From Pseudomonadota bacterium (GTDB taxonomy: Bacteria; Pseudomonadota; Gammaproteobacteria; Burkholderiales; Gallionellaceae): 64,000 nt of DNA. The stretch covers positions 62,001 to 126,000 of the forward strand of contig JAJYYO010000002.1 in NCBI GenBank assembly GCA_021800795.1, given 5' to 3'. This document shows, in pieces, positions 43,741 through 52,758 of this stretch. The notes under the pieces were generated by a model. The model ran no database searches. It saw nothing but the letters and a program-made list of their open reading frames with translations, and was not told the DNA's origin. The translations under genes were made by a program, and so were the position numbers. Positions within the stretch are counted from its first letter, which is position 1, and each line of letters starts with the position of its first letter.

Positions 43741-45252
43741 TTACGATTTGGCAAGCGTGGGCGTCAGCCAGCTGTTGCCGTCGCTCGCCACCAGCAGATC
43801 GGCCGATTCAGGTCCCCATGATCCGGCCACGTAATTGGGGAAATCCGCCGCCGGATTCGCCGCCCAGGCATCGAGAACCGGCATGACCAGTTTCCAGGCG
43901 GCTTCCACCTGGTCGGTGCGCATGAAAAAAGTGGCGTCTCCCGCCATGACATCCCATAACAGCGTCTCGTAGGCTGCCGGTATGTCGATCTGAAAAGCTT
44001 CGTTATAGCTGAAGCGCATGTCGACGGGGCGCAGGCGCAACTGTGAACCGGGTTCCTTGGCCATGAATTTGAGCACGATACCCTGTTCAGGGTGCATCTG
44101 AATGACCAGCCGCGTCGGTTGCGCGTTCAGGCCAGCGGAGGCGGGAAAGGCGCGATGCGGCACATCGCGGAACCTGATAGAGATTTCGGAGACTTTGGCG
44201 GTGAGACCCTTGCCGGTGCGCAAATAGAACGGCACATCCTGCCATCGCCAGTTATCGACGTAAAGTTTGAGCGCTGCGTAGGTTTCCGTGTTGGAGCGAG
44301 GGTCGACGTTGGGCTCGTTACGGTAAGCCATTCGTTTTTCACCCCGTATCCATCCTTCCGCATACTGACCGCGGGCTGCAAATTTATCCACTGCATCGGG
44401 CGGTATCGGGCGCAGCGCATGCAACACATCGACCTTTTTCCCTCGCACATCGTCGGCGTCGTAGACCACGGGCGGCTCCATGGCAACCAGACAGAGCAAT
44501 TGCAGCAGGTGATTCTGCACCATGTCGCGCAGTGCGCCGGTTTGTTCGTAGTAGCTGCCGCGCTTCTCGACGCCCAGCGTTTCAGCGACGGTGATCACGA
44601 CGTGATCCACATAGCGCCGGTTCCATATCGGTTCGAAGATCGGGTTGGCGAAACGCATGGCCAGAATGTTCTGCACGGTTTCCTTGCCGAGAAAATGATC
44701 GATGCGGAACAGTTGCCGCTCCTCGAAGACACGGCACAGCACATCGTTGATTTTGCGAAATGACTCAAGGTCGTTGCCGAGCGGTTTTTCCACAACCAGC
44801 CGCACGCGTTCGCGATCCTGCGCCAGGCCGGCGGCGCCGAGGCTCAGCGTAATGGGCTCGAACAGCGATGGCGGCGTGGCAAGGTAGAATACCCGCTCTG
44901 CCTTGCAGTCCCATGCCGTATCGATTGTGTTCAGCGTCAGCGCCAGTTTCTGAAAATCTTCCTGATCGGCAACGTTGAGTTTGACATGCCGGATCATGCC
45001 GGAAAATGATTGCCAGGCGTCTTCAGGCGGCGCGCCTCTGCGCGAATTTTCCGTGATGCCCTGATGGTAATGAAGGGCTATTTCATCCTCGCTCTTGTCA
45101 GAACGATCCACCGCCAGCAGCAAAAAACGTGTCGGCAAATGTCCGTCGAGGAACAGGTTGAACAAGGCAGGAACCACCAGGCGCCAGGAAAGGTCGCCGC
45201 TGGAACCGAACAGTACAAACTGGGTGGCGCTCAGGCATTGGGCTGCTTGCAT
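43741..45252 (-). CDS. zwf: Glucose-6-phosphate 1-dehydrogenase
   Basis: I start at ATG 45252 (MQAAQCLSATQFVLFGSSGD), with AAGGAG nine bases upstream; earlier in-frame codons are not Zwf-like. The 503-residue enzyme oxidises glucose-6-phosphate in the oxidative pentose-phosphate or Entner-Doudoroff route. The active-site RIDHFLGKETVQNIL and the KPLGNDLESF segment are present. The coenzyme loop reads GSSGDLSWRLVVPAL, where most Zwf proteins have GDLxxRKLxPAL; the lysine after the arginine is missing. It is divergent from a DUF1345 gene. Confidence 0.93.
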   Translation of the reverse strand: MQAAQCLSATQFVLFGSSGDLSWRLVVPALFNLFLDGHLPTRFLLLAVDRSDKSEDEIALHYHQGITENSRRGAPPEDAWQSFSGMIRHVKLNVADQEDFQKLALTLNTIDTAWDCKAERVFYLATPPSLFEPITLSLGAAGLAQDRERVRLVVEKPLGNDLESFRKINDVLCRVFEERQLFRIDHFLGKETVQNILAMRFANPIFEPIWNRRYVDHVVITVAETLGVEKRGSYYEQTGALRDMVQNHLLQLLCLVAMEPPVVYDADDVRGKKVDVLHALRPIPPDAVDKFAARGQYAEGWIRGEKRMAYRNEPNVDPRSNTETYAALKLYVDNWRWQDVPFYLRTGKGLTAKVSEISIRFRDVPHRAFPASAGLNAQPTRLVIQMHPEQGIVLKFMAKEPGSQLRLRPVDMRFSYNEAFQIDIPAAYETLLWDVMAGDATFFMRTDQVEAAWKLVMPVLDAWAANPAADFPNYVAGSWGPESADLLVASDGNSWLTPTLAKS

Positions 45253-45314
45253 CGTTTTGTTCTCCTTGAGGTCCGGGATTCGACCCGACAACATCGCCGT
45301 GCGTTCCATCTTTC

Positions 45315-45336
45315 TTGCATGCGACACTTTGCATGC
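45315..45336. promoter_or_regulatory. Paired TTGCATGC sites upstream of zwf
   Basis: TTGCATGC occurs at 45315-45322 and again at 45329-45336, centres 14 bases apart, in the 196-base divergent region between zwf and the DUF1345 gene. Each includes the palindrome GCATGC. The pair could be a regulator binding site; nothing more can be said. Confidence 0.3.
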
Positions 45337-45448
45337 TACCTGCTTGTGCGCTGGTCTGTAGAGATTTTTCTCATGACAGAGGTAAGCCATCTTGTGAAAC
45401 AAGTACGGCGGGCTGTTAGAATCGCTTATATAACAAAGCAAGCCAGCC

Positions 45449-46099
45449 ATGTACCCAATCCATAAAATTGTCCGCGCCCACCCGCGCCTGATTGCTGCAA
45501 TCATCGCGGGAAGCATTGTCGGACTTGCACTGCCTGCACAATACGAGTTGGTTTTAAGGGTATTGATAGGCTGGAACGTGACAGTCTGGTGCTATCTGGG
45601 TTCGATGGGATGGCTGATGATGCGTGCAAGCCATGCCAGGGTTCGCCGCATTGCCGAACAGGAGGATCAAAGCGCGGTTGTTATATTGGCGATCATGTCG
45701 ATTGCAGCGATCCTCAGTATGGCTGCGATTGTCCTGGAGCTGTCGACCGTCAAGGGCTTGCCTTTGAGTCTGCGATTGGCTCATTACGGATTCACCGGAG
45801 CAACTGTGTTCGGTTCATGGTGCCTTGTTGCAACGCTGTTCACTTTTCACTATGCACGAATTTATTACAGGTCGCCGATTGGGCGGCGTGCGCTCAGTTT
45901 TCCGGACAAGGAGGAGAATCCGGATTACTGGGATTTTCTTTATGTTTCGTTTACCATCGCCGTCGCAGCCCAAACATCCGATGTCGCGATCATGTCGCGT
46001 TCGATGCGCAAGACGGTACTGGCGCAATCCATACTCAGTTTTTTGTTCAATGTCGCCATTCTCGGCCTGTCGATCAATATTGCGGCCAGCCTGGTCTGA
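45449..46099 (+). CDS. DUF1345 family inner-membrane protein
   Basis: The 216-residue protein has about five hydrophobic helices: LIAAIIAGSIVGLALPA, IGWNVTVWCYLGSMGWLMM, SAVVILAIMSIAAILSMAAIV, ATVFGSWCLVATLFTFHYA and SILSFLFNVAILGLSINIA. The loop YWDFLYVSFTIAVAAQTSDVAIMSR is characteristic of DUF1345, a family with no settled function. It stands alone between zwf (divergent) and the response regulator gene. Confidence 0.85.
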   Translation: MYPIHKIVRAHPRLIAAIIAGSIVGLALPAQYELVLRVLIGWNVTVWCYLGSMGWLMMRASHARVRRIAEQEDQSAVVILAIMSIAAILSMAAIVLELSTVKGLPLSLRLAHYGFTGATVFGSWCLVATLFTFHYARIYYRSPIGRRALSFPDKEENPDYWDFLYVSFTIAVAAQTSDVAIMSRSMRKTVLAQSILSFLFNVAILGLSINIAASLV

Positions 46100-46211
46100 T
46101 CATAACGGCCTGCGGTGTATCATCAGTCCTTCTTGTCCGATGGTGTATGATGTTTCTTCGCAGAAATTCAGCCGGCAGGCTCAAGATTTCACCGATGTTG
46201 CCGCGGGAAGT

Positions 46212-46238
46212 AACGGGTATACAACCCGTTCCCGGGTT
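46212..46238 (+). promoter_or_regulatory. Two competing hairpins in the leader of the response-regulator gene
   Basis: AACGGGT (46212-46218) can pair with ACCCGTT (46224-46230). Alternatively AACCCG (46223-46228) can pair with CGGGTT (46233-46238). The stems share bases, so they exclude each other. They lie 30-56 bases before the TTG start of the response-regulator gene. Whether they act in RNA is unknown. Confidence 0.4.
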
Positions 46239-46267
46239 GGAATCCCTATTAGACCGGAGTAATAGAT

Positions 46268-47875
46268 TTGGCTACAGTTAGCAAAGTTTCCGACAAGTGG
46301 GTATTAGTCATTGACGATATGGAAGGCATGCGTGCGCAGCTGCGCATGTCGTTGTCGAGCTCCGGTTTCGCCAAGTTGCATGTCGTATCCAGTATCAAAG
46401 AGGCTCTGGAACGTTTTGCCGCCCATCAATACGACGTTATTTTGTGCGACTATTCGTTGGGGGACAGCACCAACGGCCAGCAGTTTCTTGAATATTTGCG
46501 CACCAACGATCTGATCAAACGCAATGCGATTTTTGTCATGATCACCGCCGAGCAATCTTATGCAAAAGTGGTCGCGGCCTCAGAATGCGCACCCGACGAT
46601 TATTTGCTCAAGCCTTTTACGGCGGCACAGTTCAATATCCGCTTGGAAAAACTGCTGGAAAGGCAGGCATTTTTTTCCGCAATAGATCAAGCTGCCGATA
46701 AGAAAAACTGGGCGCGGATGATCACCGAGTGCGATAAATTGATAGCAAGCCGCGACAAGTATTTCTTCGATCTCTGCAAGATCAAGGGCGTTGCGCTGGT
46801 CAGGGATAACCGGGTGCAGCAGGCGGTGGATTTCTACCGTGAATTGCTGGCGATGCGTCCGCTGGGTTGGGCGAAGTTGGGGCTCGCGCGCGCCCTGGCG
46901 CGACTGAACGAGAGGGTCGAAGCTGAACGTCTGGCGCGCGAAATACTGCATGAAATGCCTCAATTCATGGCGGCCTACGATTTTCTTGGCGGATTGATGA
47001 CGGAATCGGGCGATAAAAATGCCGCGCTGGAAGTTTTGCTGAAGGCCAGAGAAATTGCACCCGGCACCATGAATCGTATACGTGAGTTGAGTACGCTGGC
47101 CGTGAGTATGGGCAAGCCCGAGCTCGCCGAAAGCGTGATGCGCGAGACGCTGATACAACATAAGCATTCCCCGGTGCGTCAGGCCAACGATTACGCGGTT
47201 CTCTCCAGGGCTCTGCTCGATCAGGGCAAGACACAGGAAGCGCTGACGGTTGTGCAGGACGCAAAAAAAAGCTTTTCTGATAAGCAGAGCCAACTGGCGC
47301 TGGCTGTGACCGAGTGCGGCGTCCATCGCGCTGCCGGTAATGATGAGCTCGCACACGCTGCGCTGGAGAGAGCCATGGCTGACGCTGACTCGGGGAGTTG
47401 TTCTGCGGATGCGCTGGTCGCGATGGCAGATGCCTGTTTTGCCCTGGGCAGGGAGGAAGAAGCGACCCGGCTGCTGGAACAGGCGGTGCAGAACAACCAT
47501 GAAGATGCGGCGATCAAGGACAAAGTGCATGCGGCGCTGGTCGCTGCCGGCCGGGATGCCTCGGAAGCGACCGCCTTGATCGAGGCCAGTGCGGCTGAGG
47601 TGATCAGGCTGAATAACGAGGGCGTGCGTCGCGCGCAGGCGGGGGAATTGGCGGAGGCGATCGAGTTGCTGAGTGATGCAGCCGACCGATTGCCCAATAA
47701 TTTGCAGATACTTGGCAATGCAGCGCTGGTCATTGCGCTTGATCTGGCGCGCAATGGAAAAGATGCGGATAAGCTGAGCCGATGTCGTATTTATCGTGAG
47801 TCATTGCTCAAAAAATCGCCCGACCATCCCAAGCTTGAGCAAATAGACGGCATGCTCAGGCAGGCGAAGGTCTGA
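46268..47875 (+). CDS. Response regulator with C-terminal TPR repeats
   Basis: The 535-residue protein starts at TTG 46268, with GGAG eight bases upstream. Residues 10-125 form a receiver domain with D16/D17, phosphoacceptor D61 in VILCDYSLGDS and K114 in YLLKPFT. Residues 135-535 are helical TPR-like repeats (AADKKNWARMITECDKLIAS, GWAKLGLARALARLNERVEAE and others). There is no DNA-binding or enzyme domain, so output is presumably by protein-protein contact. A small histidine kinase follows 18 bases later and is the likely partner. Confidence 0.85.
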   Translation: MATVSKVSDKWVLVIDDMEGMRAQLRMSLSSSGFAKLHVVSSIKEALERFAAHQYDVILCDYSLGDSTNGQQFLEYLRTNDLIKRNAIFVMITAEQSYAKVVAASECAPDDYLLKPFTAAQFNIRLEKLLERQAFFSAIDQAADKKNWARMITECDKLIASRDKYFFDLCKIKGVALVRDNRVQQAVDFYRELLAMRPLGWAKLGLARALARLNERVEAERLAREILHEMPQFMAAYDFLGGLMTESGDKNAALEVLLKAREIAPGTMNRIRELSTLAVSMGKPELAESVMRETLIQHKHSPVRQANDYAVLSRALLDQGKTQEALTVVQDAKKSFSDKQSQLALAVTECGVHRAAGNDELAHAALERAMADADSGSCSADALVAMADACFALGREEEATRLLEQAVQNNHEDAAIKDKVHAALVAAGRDASEATALIEASAAEVIRLNNEGVRRAQAGELAEAIELLSDAADRLPNNLQILGNAALVIALDLARNGKDADKLSRCRIYRESLLKKSPDHPKLEQIDGMLRQAKV

Positions 47876-47893
47876 AGCGTCAGGGGTTATGTT

Positions 47894-48505
47894 TTGAATG
47901 ATTTGTATACCGTCGTGATGCACGATGTGAAGAACCAGCTTGCGGAGCTGGCTCTGCGCCTGCGGAAACGCGGCGATGCACAGCAGGAAATGACCATTGC
48001 AATGAATGCATTTCATCGCTTGACAGAAATGTTGCTGTTGCAAAGAGACGACGGAGAGCAGTTGTGGGTTAATGCCGACTCGGTTAATCCCGCGGACTTT
48101 CTGGAAATGCTGGCCTCCGAATACACCGAACTGTTTCCCGATATTTCAATTCAACTCGATGTTGAACGCGCACCCGCCTGCGCATTTTTCGATGATGCGC
48201 TGGTGCGTATGGCGCTGGGCAACGCGTTGCATAACGCCTGTCGTCATGCGCGAGCGCGCGTTCAACTTGCCGCTTTTGAGCGCAGCAACATGCTGGTGCT
48301 GGAAGTTTGTGACGACGGAACGGGGTTTCCCGAAAGCCTTTTGTCGACAGGCGGCAAATCGCCTGCAGCGACAAGCGTTGCAGGCACCGGACTGGGATTA
48401 TACCTGGCACATAAAATTGCCGGCTTGCATAAGTTGCAGGATCAGTGCGGATATATTGAACTGAGCAACTTGTCCGGCGGGCAGTTCCGCATGGTTTTAC
48501 CCTGA
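47894..48505 (+). CDS. Minimal cytoplasmic histidine kinase
   Basis: The 203-residue protein starts at TTG 47894 (AGGGG seven bases upstream). The phosphoacceptor histidine is H10 in VVMHDVKNQL, so there is no sensor or membrane part at all. The ATPase domain has the N box NALHNACRHA, G1 DDGTGFP and G2 GTGLGLYLAH, followed by GGQFRMVLP. It is probably a partner of the TPR response regulator just upstream, which may bring the signal. The 3' end lies eight bases from the convergent topA. Confidence 0.82.
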   Translation: MNDLYTVVMHDVKNQLAELALRLRKRGDAQQEMTIAMNAFHRLTEMLLLQRDDGEQLWVNADSVNPADFLEMLASEYTELFPDISIQLDVERAPACAFFDDALVRMALGNALHNACRHARARVQLAAFERSNMLVLEVCDDGTGFPESLLSTGGKSPAATSVAGTGLGLYLAHKIAGLHKLQDQCGYIELSNLSGGQFRMVLP

Positions 48506-48513
48506 CCGGCCAT

Positions 48514-51126
48514 TTATGATTTGTCGGCTTTAGGCGCTGCTTTCGCCCTGGGCTTTGCCGCTGCTTTCGGTGCGGCCTTGGTTGCTGCTTTCGCTGACGC
48601 CTTGGGCTTTGCTGCTGTTTTGGATTCAGCCCTGGGTTTCGCCGCCGCTTTCGGCGCGGCCTTGGCGGCGGCCGATTTCCTGACCGGTTTGGTTTTGTCG
48701 CCTCGGGCTGCCTTGGCGGCTATCAGTTCCAGCGCTTCTTCCAGCGTGATTTCATCGACCGATACGTCCTTGGGCAGGGTGGCATTGATCTTGCCGTGGC
48801 GCGCATAGGGTCCGTAACGACCGCTGCATATCTCTACCGAAGCCTTGTCATCAGGGTGGTCGCCCAGTGTGCGCAGGATGGTATTGCCGTCCTTGGCCTG
48901 CGCGAGCAGTTCCACCGCACGGGCCAGCCCGATATCGAAGATGCTGTCGGAACGCGGGATGGATTTGAATTTTCCGTCGTGTCCGATGTAAGGGCCGAAG
49001 CGGCCGATATTGACGATGACCTTCTTGTTTGTTTCCGGGTGCAAGCCCAGATCGCGCGGCAAAGACAGCAGTTTCAGGGCGCCGGACAAATCTGCCCCAT
49101 CTACGGGCATTTCCTTGGGCCACGAAACGCGCTTGGGTTTGGTTTTTTCGCCTTCGATCACTTCGCCCAGCTGCACGTAATGACCGTAGGGGCCGCGCAA
49201 CAGCAGCACTTTCTGCGCGGTATCGGGATGCACACCCAGCTCAACGCGCACTTCCTCCTGCGTTTCTCCTCCTACGCTGCGCTTGTATTTGCATTCAGGG
49301 TAATTGGTGCAACTGATGAAGCTGCCGTAGCGACTCAATTTCTTGGCCAGCGGCTTGCCGCATTCCGGGCAGGCTTCGTCCAGCAATTCCTGCGGACGTT
49401 CGATATTGGTTTTTTCCTTGATCAGGCCTGAAAAGCCTTTCCAGAACTCATCCAGCACGCCTACCCAGTCACGTTTGCCATCGGATACGTCATCCAGCTC
49501 ATCTTCCAGCGAGGCGGTGAAGTTGTAATCCACATAGCGCGTGAAATGATCGGTGAGAAAGCGCGTGACGACGCGCCCGACATCGGTAGGCACGAAGCGT
49601 TTCTTGTCCAGCAGCGCATATTCGCGGGTTTGCAGCGTGGAGATGATGGTGGCATAGGTCGAAGGACGACCGATGCCGTATTCTTCAAGCGTCTTGACCA
49701 GGCTGGCTTCGGTGAAGCGCGGCGGCGGCTGGGTAAAGTGCTGTTCGCCGAACAGCTTGTCCACCGGCAATAGGTCGCCTTCAGCCAGCGGCGGCAGACG
49801 GCTGCCCTGCTCTTCTTCGGCATCGTCCACGTCTTCCATGTAAACGCCGATGAAGCCGGGAAAAACCAGTACCTGTCCGTTGGCCCTGAACAGCGTGTCG
49901 TCTCCTCCTAAGCGTATGTCGGCGCTGACGGTGTCATAACGCGCAGGTGTCATCTGACAGGCAAGCGTACGCTTCCAGATCATTTCGTACAGACGGGCCT
50001 GATCCGCCGTCAGGCGTTCGCGCAGGCTGTCGGGCGTGCGCGCAATCGAAGTCGGGCGTATCGCCTCGTGCGATTCCTGCGCATTTTTGGTCTTGCTCTT
50101 GTAGACGGGGGGGCTGCCCGGCAAATATTCACCGGAAAAGTTGCTGCCGATGTAGTCGCGGATTTCGGCAACGGCTTCCTTTGCCAGCGATACCGAGTCG
50201 GTACGCATGTAGGAAATCAGACCGACGGTCTGGCCGCCGATGTCTACGCCTTCATAGAGCGTTTGTGCGGTGCGCATGGCGCGTTCGGTGGACATGCCCA
50301 ACTTGCGCACGGCCTCCTGTTGCAGCGTGGAGGTAGTGAACGGAGCGGCGGCATAGCGCTGTTTGGCTTTCTTTTCGATGCGCACCACTTTGGGCGGCAA
50401 CTTTGCATTGTCAAGTTTTGCAAAAATCGCATCGTATTCGGCCTGACTCTTGATGCTGAGCTGTTCGAGTTTATTGCCCTGATACTGGAACAATCTGGCG
50501 GAAAAGGGCTGATGATCCTTGTGGCTGTCCAGATGCACAGTCCAGTATTCCTGGCTCTTGAAGGCCTCGATTTCCTGTTCGCGTTCGACGATCAGGCGCA
50601 ATGCCGGACTTTGCACCCGTCCGGCGGACAGGCCCGGACGGATCTTGCGCCACAACAGCGGCGACAAATTGAAGCCGACCAGATAATCCAGCGCGCGCCG
50701 CGCCTGCTGCGCATTCACCAAGGGCATCGCGATTTCGCGCGGGTTGGCAACCGCCTCCTTTACCGCGGACTGCGTGATTTCATAAAAAACCACGCGCTTC
50801 ATGTTCTTGTTTTTAAACCCGCGACGGGCTTTGAGCAATTCGGCGATATGCCAGGCAATCGCCTCACCCTCACGGTCAGGATCGGGAGCGAGCAGGATGT
50901 TGTCTGCGGATGCCGCTGCCTTGGCGATGGCATCCATGTGTTTGCTGTTGCGAGCGATGGTTTCGTAGTTCATCGCAAAACCGTTTTCGGTATCTACCGC
51001 GCCGCTCTTGGGGACGAGATCGCGCACATGCCCGTATGAGGCAAGCACCTCGTAGTCATTACCCAGATATTTCTTGAGGGTCTTGGCCTTGGCCGGAGAT
51101 TCTACGATCAGAAGATTAATTGCCAT
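48514..51126 (-). CDS. topA: DNA topoisomerase I
   Basis: The 870-residue type IA topoisomerase relaxes negative supercoils. It has TOPRIM (INLLIVESPAKAKTLKKYLG, APDPDREGEAIAWH), the active-site tyrosine in LISYMRTDSVSL, and a C-terminal four-cysteine zinc ribbon (CPECGKPLAKKLSRYG, CTNYPECKYK), followed by two related cysteine-free modules. The last 70 residues are a lysine/alanine repeat tail (KAAPKAAAKPRAESKTAAK and similar) of the kind that adds DNA contact in beta- and gammaproteobacteria. It lies downstream of smg on the same strand. Confidence 0.96.
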   Translation of the reverse strand: MAINLLIVESPAKAKTLKKYLGNDYEVLASYGHVRDLVPKSGAVDTENGFAMNYETIARNSKHMDAIAKAAASADNILLAPDPDREGEAIAWHIAELLKARRGFKNKNMKRVVFYEITQSAVKEAVANPREIAMPLVNAQQARRALDYLVGFNLSPLLWRKIRPGLSAGRVQSPALRLIVEREQEIEAFKSQEYWTVHLDSHKDHQPFSARLFQYQGNKLEQLSIKSQAEYDAIFAKLDNAKLPPKVVRIEKKAKQRYAAAPFTTSTLQQEAVRKLGMSTERAMRTAQTLYEGVDIGGQTVGLISYMRTDSVSLAKEAVAEIRDYIGSNFSGEYLPGSPPVYKSKTKNAQESHEAIRPTSIARTPDSLRERLTADQARLYEMIWKRTLACQMTPARYDTVSADIRLGGDDTLFRANGQVLVFPGFIGVYMEDVDDAEEEQGSRLPPLAEGDLLPVDKLFGEQHFTQPPPRFTEASLVKTLEEYGIGRPSTYATIISTLQTREYALLDKKRFVPTDVGRVVTRFLTDHFTRYVDYNFTASLEDELDDVSDGKRDWVGVLDEFWKGFSGLIKEKTNIERPQELLDEACPECGKPLAKKLSRYGSFISCTNYPECKYKRSVGGETQEEVRVELGVHPDTAQKVLLLRGPYGHYVQLGEVIEGEKTKPKRVSWPKEMPVDGADLSGALKLLSLPRDLGLHPETNKKVIVNIGRFGPYIGHDGKFKSIPRSDSIFDIGLARAVELLAQAKDGNTILRTLGDHPDDKASVEICSGRYGPYARHGKINATLPKDVSVDEITLEEALELIAAKAARGDKTKPVRKSAAAKAAPKAAAKPRAESKTAAKPKASAKAATKAAPKAAAKPRAKAAPKADKS

Positions 51127-51135
51127 GCGTGATGT

Positions 51136-51591
51136 TTAATGTAATTGAGTGGATTGTACGGGGACCAGCAGCTCTTCGATCAACAAAGGGCTGAGATCCT
51201 GATGGCGATCCCATAGCACGATGAGCATGATGAGTTTGAGTTTTTCCACTCCCAAATCCTTTTGCTGCAGGGCAAGGGCACGGTCGATGATGATCTCGCG
51301 TTCGACGGCAGAAATCATCGCCTGTTGTTCGGCAAACAATAAGAATTGTCTTGCCTCATTGCTCAGGCGCACGAATTCCAGTTCTGCATAAAAACGCATG
51401 CCTGACTGATTCAGACTGTCAGGATAGCTGCCGGCATTTTGCAGGCGCAGGGCGGACAGCCAGGTCAGCGCTTCGTCGATGTCGTCGCCTTCGAAACCGG
51501 CGGCAAAAAGTTTACGCGACAGCTTGTCCGGTGCGGGATAGCTGCCCGCATCGATATAGCTTTCAAACAGGTACATCAGGATTTCAAACAT
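51136..51591 (-). CDS. smg: Smg family protein (DUF494)
   Basis: The 151-residue protein begins MFEILMYLFESYIDAG and ends with LKLIMLIVLWDRHQDLSPLLIEELL, the signature of DUF494/Smg proteins. They lie next to dprA and topA (or def-fmt) in many proteobacteria. Biochemical role is not known. It is 14 bases downstream of dprA and nine bases upstream of topA in one transcription unit. Confidence 0.9.
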   Translation of the reverse strand: MFEILMYLFESYIDAGSYPAPDKLSRKLFAAGFEGDDIDEALTWLSALRLQNAGSYPDSLNQSGMRFYAELEFVRLSNEARQFLLFAEQQAMISAVEREIIIDRALALQQKDLGVEKLKLIMLIVLWDRHQDLSPLLIEELLVPVQSTQLH

Positions 51592-51605
51592 AATTTTGCT
51601 TAAGT

Positions 51606-52688
51606 TTATTGTATGCGTTGGAACAAGCCGCCTGGCAGCGCAGCAATGCGACCTTCCAGTTCAAGCGTTAATAGCATGGCGGATAGCTGACTAACCGTCA
51701 AGCCGCTACGCTGACAAAGGGTATCCATGCTCACGGCATCGAAGCCGATCAGATCAAGCAGGCCGGTGCTTTGAGGCGCGTCGCTCCGGATGTTTTCAGG
51801 CCTGGGTGCGCCAAACTGACCTGCCAGTTCTTCGAGTATATCCTGTGCAGTCTCGACCAGCTTTGCGCCTTGTTTGATCAGTTTGTGGCAGCCGCGGCTT
51901 TGCGGAGAATGTATCGAGCCTGGAATGGCAAACACGTCCCTGCCCTGCTCCATCGCCTGACGCGCGGTAATCAGCGAGCCGCTCTGTGCGGACGCTTCCA
52001 CGACCAGACAACCCAAGCTCATGCCGCTGATGAGGCGGTTGCGGCGTGGAAAGTTGCTGCCCAGGGGCGGGGTGCCCAGCGGAAATTCCGAAATAATTGC
52101 GCCTCCTCCGGCAAGCTGATGTGCCAGATCGCGATTGGCGGCGGGATAAACCTTGTCCAGCCCCGTGCCGACTACCGCAATGCTGCTGCCCTGCCCGCGC
52201 AAGGCGCCGCGATGTGCGGCGGCGTCTATGCCGTGCGCCATGCCGCTGATGATGCACAGGCCGCTATCGCTCAAGGCGTTGGCAAACTGTTCGGCATTGT
52301 TGATACCCTGCGGCGTGGCATTACGGCTGCCGACGATGGCAAAGGCGGTGGCGTTTAATAAATCGGTGCGCCCTTTGACATAGAGCAGTAGCGGCGGATC
52401 GGCAATGTTGAGCAGCGCCCGGGGATAGCCTGCGTCCCCCAGGGTAACGATGCAATTCCGAGTGTCTTCCAGCCAGGCCAGTGTTGGTGCAAGCACCTCA
52501 TCATCGACGCCCTTGCTGATGGCGCAAGCGACATCGGCTTTGACCCAGGGCTTGAGCGCGCTTGTTCTTGCCGCAAGCACCGCTTCGGGCGAGCCAAACT
52601 CTTTTAGCAGATGACGTGCACCTTCGCCCCCCAGACCCCGTATCAGGCTGAGTGCAAGCCAGGCCTTGATCGAGGGGTCAGCGGACAT
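51606..52688 (-). CDS. dprA: DNA-processing protein DprA (Smf)
   Basis: The 360-residue protein loads RecA on incoming single-stranded DNA in natural transformation. It has an N-terminal helix-hairpin region (LIRGLGGEGARHLLKEFGSP), the extended Rossmann core (FAIVGSRNATPQGINNAEQF, IISGMAHGIDAAAHRGAL, PRRNRLISGMSLGCLVVEA) and a C-terminal winged helix (LDLIGFDAVSMDTLCQRSGL). All core elements are complete. The LysM gene is upstream, separated by 70 bases that hold two palindromes. Confidence 0.95.
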   Translation of the reverse strand: MSADPSIKAWLALSLIRGLGGEGARHLLKEFGSPEAVLAARTSALKPWVKADVACAISKGVDDEVLAPTLAWLEDTRNCIVTLGDAGYPRALLNIADPPLLLYVKGRTDLLNATAFAIVGSRNATPQGINNAEQFANALSDSGLCIISGMAHGIDAAAHRGALRGQGSSIAVVGTGLDKVYPAANRDLAHQLAGGGAIISEFPLGTPPLGSNFPRRNRLISGMSLGCLVVEASAQSGSLITARQAMEQGRDVFAIPGSIHSPQSRGCHKLIKQGAKLVETAQDILEELAGQFGAPRPENIRSDAPQSTGLLDLIGFDAVSMDTLCQRSGLTVSQLSAMLLTLELEGRIAALPGGLFQRIQ

Positions 52689-52715
52689 ACTTAACGTGCA
52701 ACGACGAACGATTCG

Positions 52716-52756
52716 CCATGAATTTCATGGTTCGAGGGTGGCAAATTTGCCATGCC
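52716..52756. repeat. Two palindromes between the LysM gene and dprA (type B element copy 2)
   Basis: CCATGAA-T-TTCATGG spans 52716-52730 and GGCAAATTTGCC spans 52740-52751. The latter with its flanks (GGGTGGCAAATTTGCCATGCC) differs in one base from the copy in mdtA at about 43542-43562. Together they fill most of the 70-base gap. Confidence 0.7.
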
Positions 52757-52758
52757 AG

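Noticed and set aside
45392-45422. TTGTGA and TAGAAT before the DUF1345 gene as a promoter
   Set aside because: Spacing is 19 bases and the boxes are imperfect; not reliable.
46145-46281. Frame of about 44 codons starting with MMFLRRNSAG before the response-regulator gene
   Set aside because: No ribosome site, no recognisable sequence, and it runs through the leader hairpins; the downstream TTG has a proper GGAG.
50068-51039. 323-codon plus-strand frame opposite topA
   Set aside because: Antisense to the TOPRIM and active-site region of topA; no family resemblance.
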